A stretch of DNA of 6,397 bases from Gammaproteobacteria bacterium (GTDB lineage: Bacteria; Pseudomonadota; Gammaproteobacteria; GRL18). Below, in pieces: positions 6,197 through 6,397 of this stretch. Position 1 is the stretch's first letter. Every line of letters starts with the position of its first letter. A program made the position numbers and the translations under genes. The notes beneath the pieces are model-generated. The model was given only the letters and a program-made list of their open reading frames with translations. It ran no database searches and was not told the DNA's origin. The stretch lies in the NCBI GenBank assembly GCA_027076245.1, contig JALTKC010000153.1, positions 1-6,397 of the forward strand, in the 5' to 3' direction.

Positions 6197-6224
6197 AAAA
6201 AAAGAGCAGCGTTCAGCGCTGAGC
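6197..6224 (-). terminator. Possible minus-strand intrinsic terminator facing panD
   Basis: Read on the minus strand, CAGCG (complement of 6217-6221) and CGCTG (complement of 6207-6211) form a 5 bp GC-rich stem around a 5-base loop. CTC and a run of seven T (complement of 6197-6203) follow. The U run suits termination of RNA entering from the right. No minus-strand gene is visible upstream of it in the window, so it may be a chance by-product of the diverged repeats. Confidence 0.3.
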
Positions 6225-6231
6225 GCTGAGA
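6204..6231. repeat. Diverged heptamer-like units in inverse orientation
   Basis: Four consecutive 7 bp units, GAGCAGC, GTTCAGC, GCTGAGC and GCTGAGA, start 8 bp after the panD stop. The second and third each differ by one base from GTTGAGC, the complement of the array unit GCTCAAC, and the fourth by two. They look like a decayed array in the opposite orientation to the perfect ones. The tract also contains the near-palindrome at 6213-6229 (7 bp stem, 3-base loop). Confidence 0.55.
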
Positions 6232-6248
6232 AAGAGCCGGAGCAGCAT

Positions 6249-6263
6249 TTAACTTTAAGTTAA
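6249..6263. promoter_or_regulatory. 15 bp palindrome (possible operator)
   Basis: TTAACTT-T-AAGTTAA is a perfect 7 bp inverted repeat around one central base, 23 bp upstream of the -35 of the 6287-6314 promoter. The spacing and symmetry would suit a dimeric regulator, but AT-rich DNA forms such palindromes easily. No regulator gene is present. Confidence 0.3.
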
Positions 6264-6314
6264 TACAAAATATTTTAAAATTTTACTTGACAGCAGAAAA
6301 AGCACTTGTACAAT
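6261..6314 (+). promoter_or_regulatory. Near-consensus sigma70 promoter with UP-element-like tract, reading into the right array
   Basis: A perfect -35 TTGACA (6287-6292) and a -10 TACAAT (6309-6314, 5 of 6) are separated by 16 bp. The predicted start is about 6320, the first G of the heptamer array. The 19 bases at 6267-6285 are all A/T and occupy the position of an UP element (roughly -59 to -38 from that start). This is the best sigma70 match in the window. The downstream gene is beyond the right edge, so its target is unknown. Confidence 0.65.
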
Positions 6315-6319
6315 TTTTT

Positions 6320-6397
6320 GCTCAACGCTCAACGCTCAACGCTCAACGCTCAACGCTCAACGCTCAACGCTCAACGCTCAACGCTCAACGCTCAACG
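6320..6397. repeat. Right GCTCAAC heptamer tandem array (at least 11 perfect units, cut by window end)
   Basis: Eleven identical GCTCAAC units occupy 6320-6396 plus one further G. The orientation is the same as the left array. It is preceded by six T (6314-6319), matching the TTTT before the left array, so that 6316-6397 is base-for-base the same as 1-82. The array is open at the right edge, so 11 is a minimum copy number. A strong promoter ends 5 bp before the first unit. Confidence 0.97.

Noticed and set aside
6197..6319. Plus-strand intrinsic terminator for panD
   Set aside because: The GC-rich hairpin at 6213-6229 is followed by a purine-rich stretch rather than a T run, and the AT-rich palindromes have no GC stem.
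1..6397. Composite transposon or integrated element bounded by direct repeats
   Set aside because: There is no transposase, integrase or target-site structure, and the content is conserved core genes. Shared ends are explained by a dispersed tandem repeat.

Overview
This 6.4 kb window reads as chromosomal housekeeping DNA from a gammaproteobacterium. The evidence is the conserved order pcnB-folK-panB-panC-panD, the adjacent xseB-ispA pair, a CNP1-like secreted protein, and protein motifs close to the Escherichia coli versions. Base composition is moderate and fairly even across the genes. Nothing in the window supports a call below class level.

Layout, left to right. A perfect tandem array of the heptamer GCTCAAC (5-105) runs into the stop codon of ispA. 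The minus strand then carries ispA (farnesyl diphosphate synthase) and, upstream of it, xseB (exonuclease VII small subunit). A 122 bp divergent intergenic region (1343-1464) separates these from a plus-strand run: an exported CNP1-like protein, pcnB (poly(A) polymerase I), folK (HPPK of folate synthesis), panB, panC and panD (pantothenate synthesis). pcnB and folK overlap by 4 bp. panD has its own good promoter just after panC. The right end (6197-6397) has no gene. It holds diverged heptamer-like units in the opposite orientation, an AT-rich tract with palindromes, a near-consensus sigma70 promoter, and a second GCTCAAC array that runs off the window.

How the genes work together. PanB makes ketopantoate from ketoisovalerate, PanD makes beta-alanine from aspartate, and PanC joins pantoate to beta-alanine to give pantothenate, the precursor of coenzyme A. 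PanB uses methylene-tetrahydrofolate, which links it to folK upstream. PcnB adenylates RNA 3' ends and promotes decay. IspA makes C15 prenyl diphosphate, and XseB pairs with XseA (not in the window) in DNA repair.

The genes are ordinary. The unusual part is the heptamer system. There are two same-orientation arrays (14 and at least 11 perfect units). A strong promoter with an UP-element-like tract is placed so that transcription should start on the first base of the right array. Diverged inverse units upstream could pair with that array. The first 82 bases of the window are identical to the last 82, so the window may be a contig bounded by a dispersed repeat, or an (apparent) circle. This also means the true copy numbers cannot be trusted.
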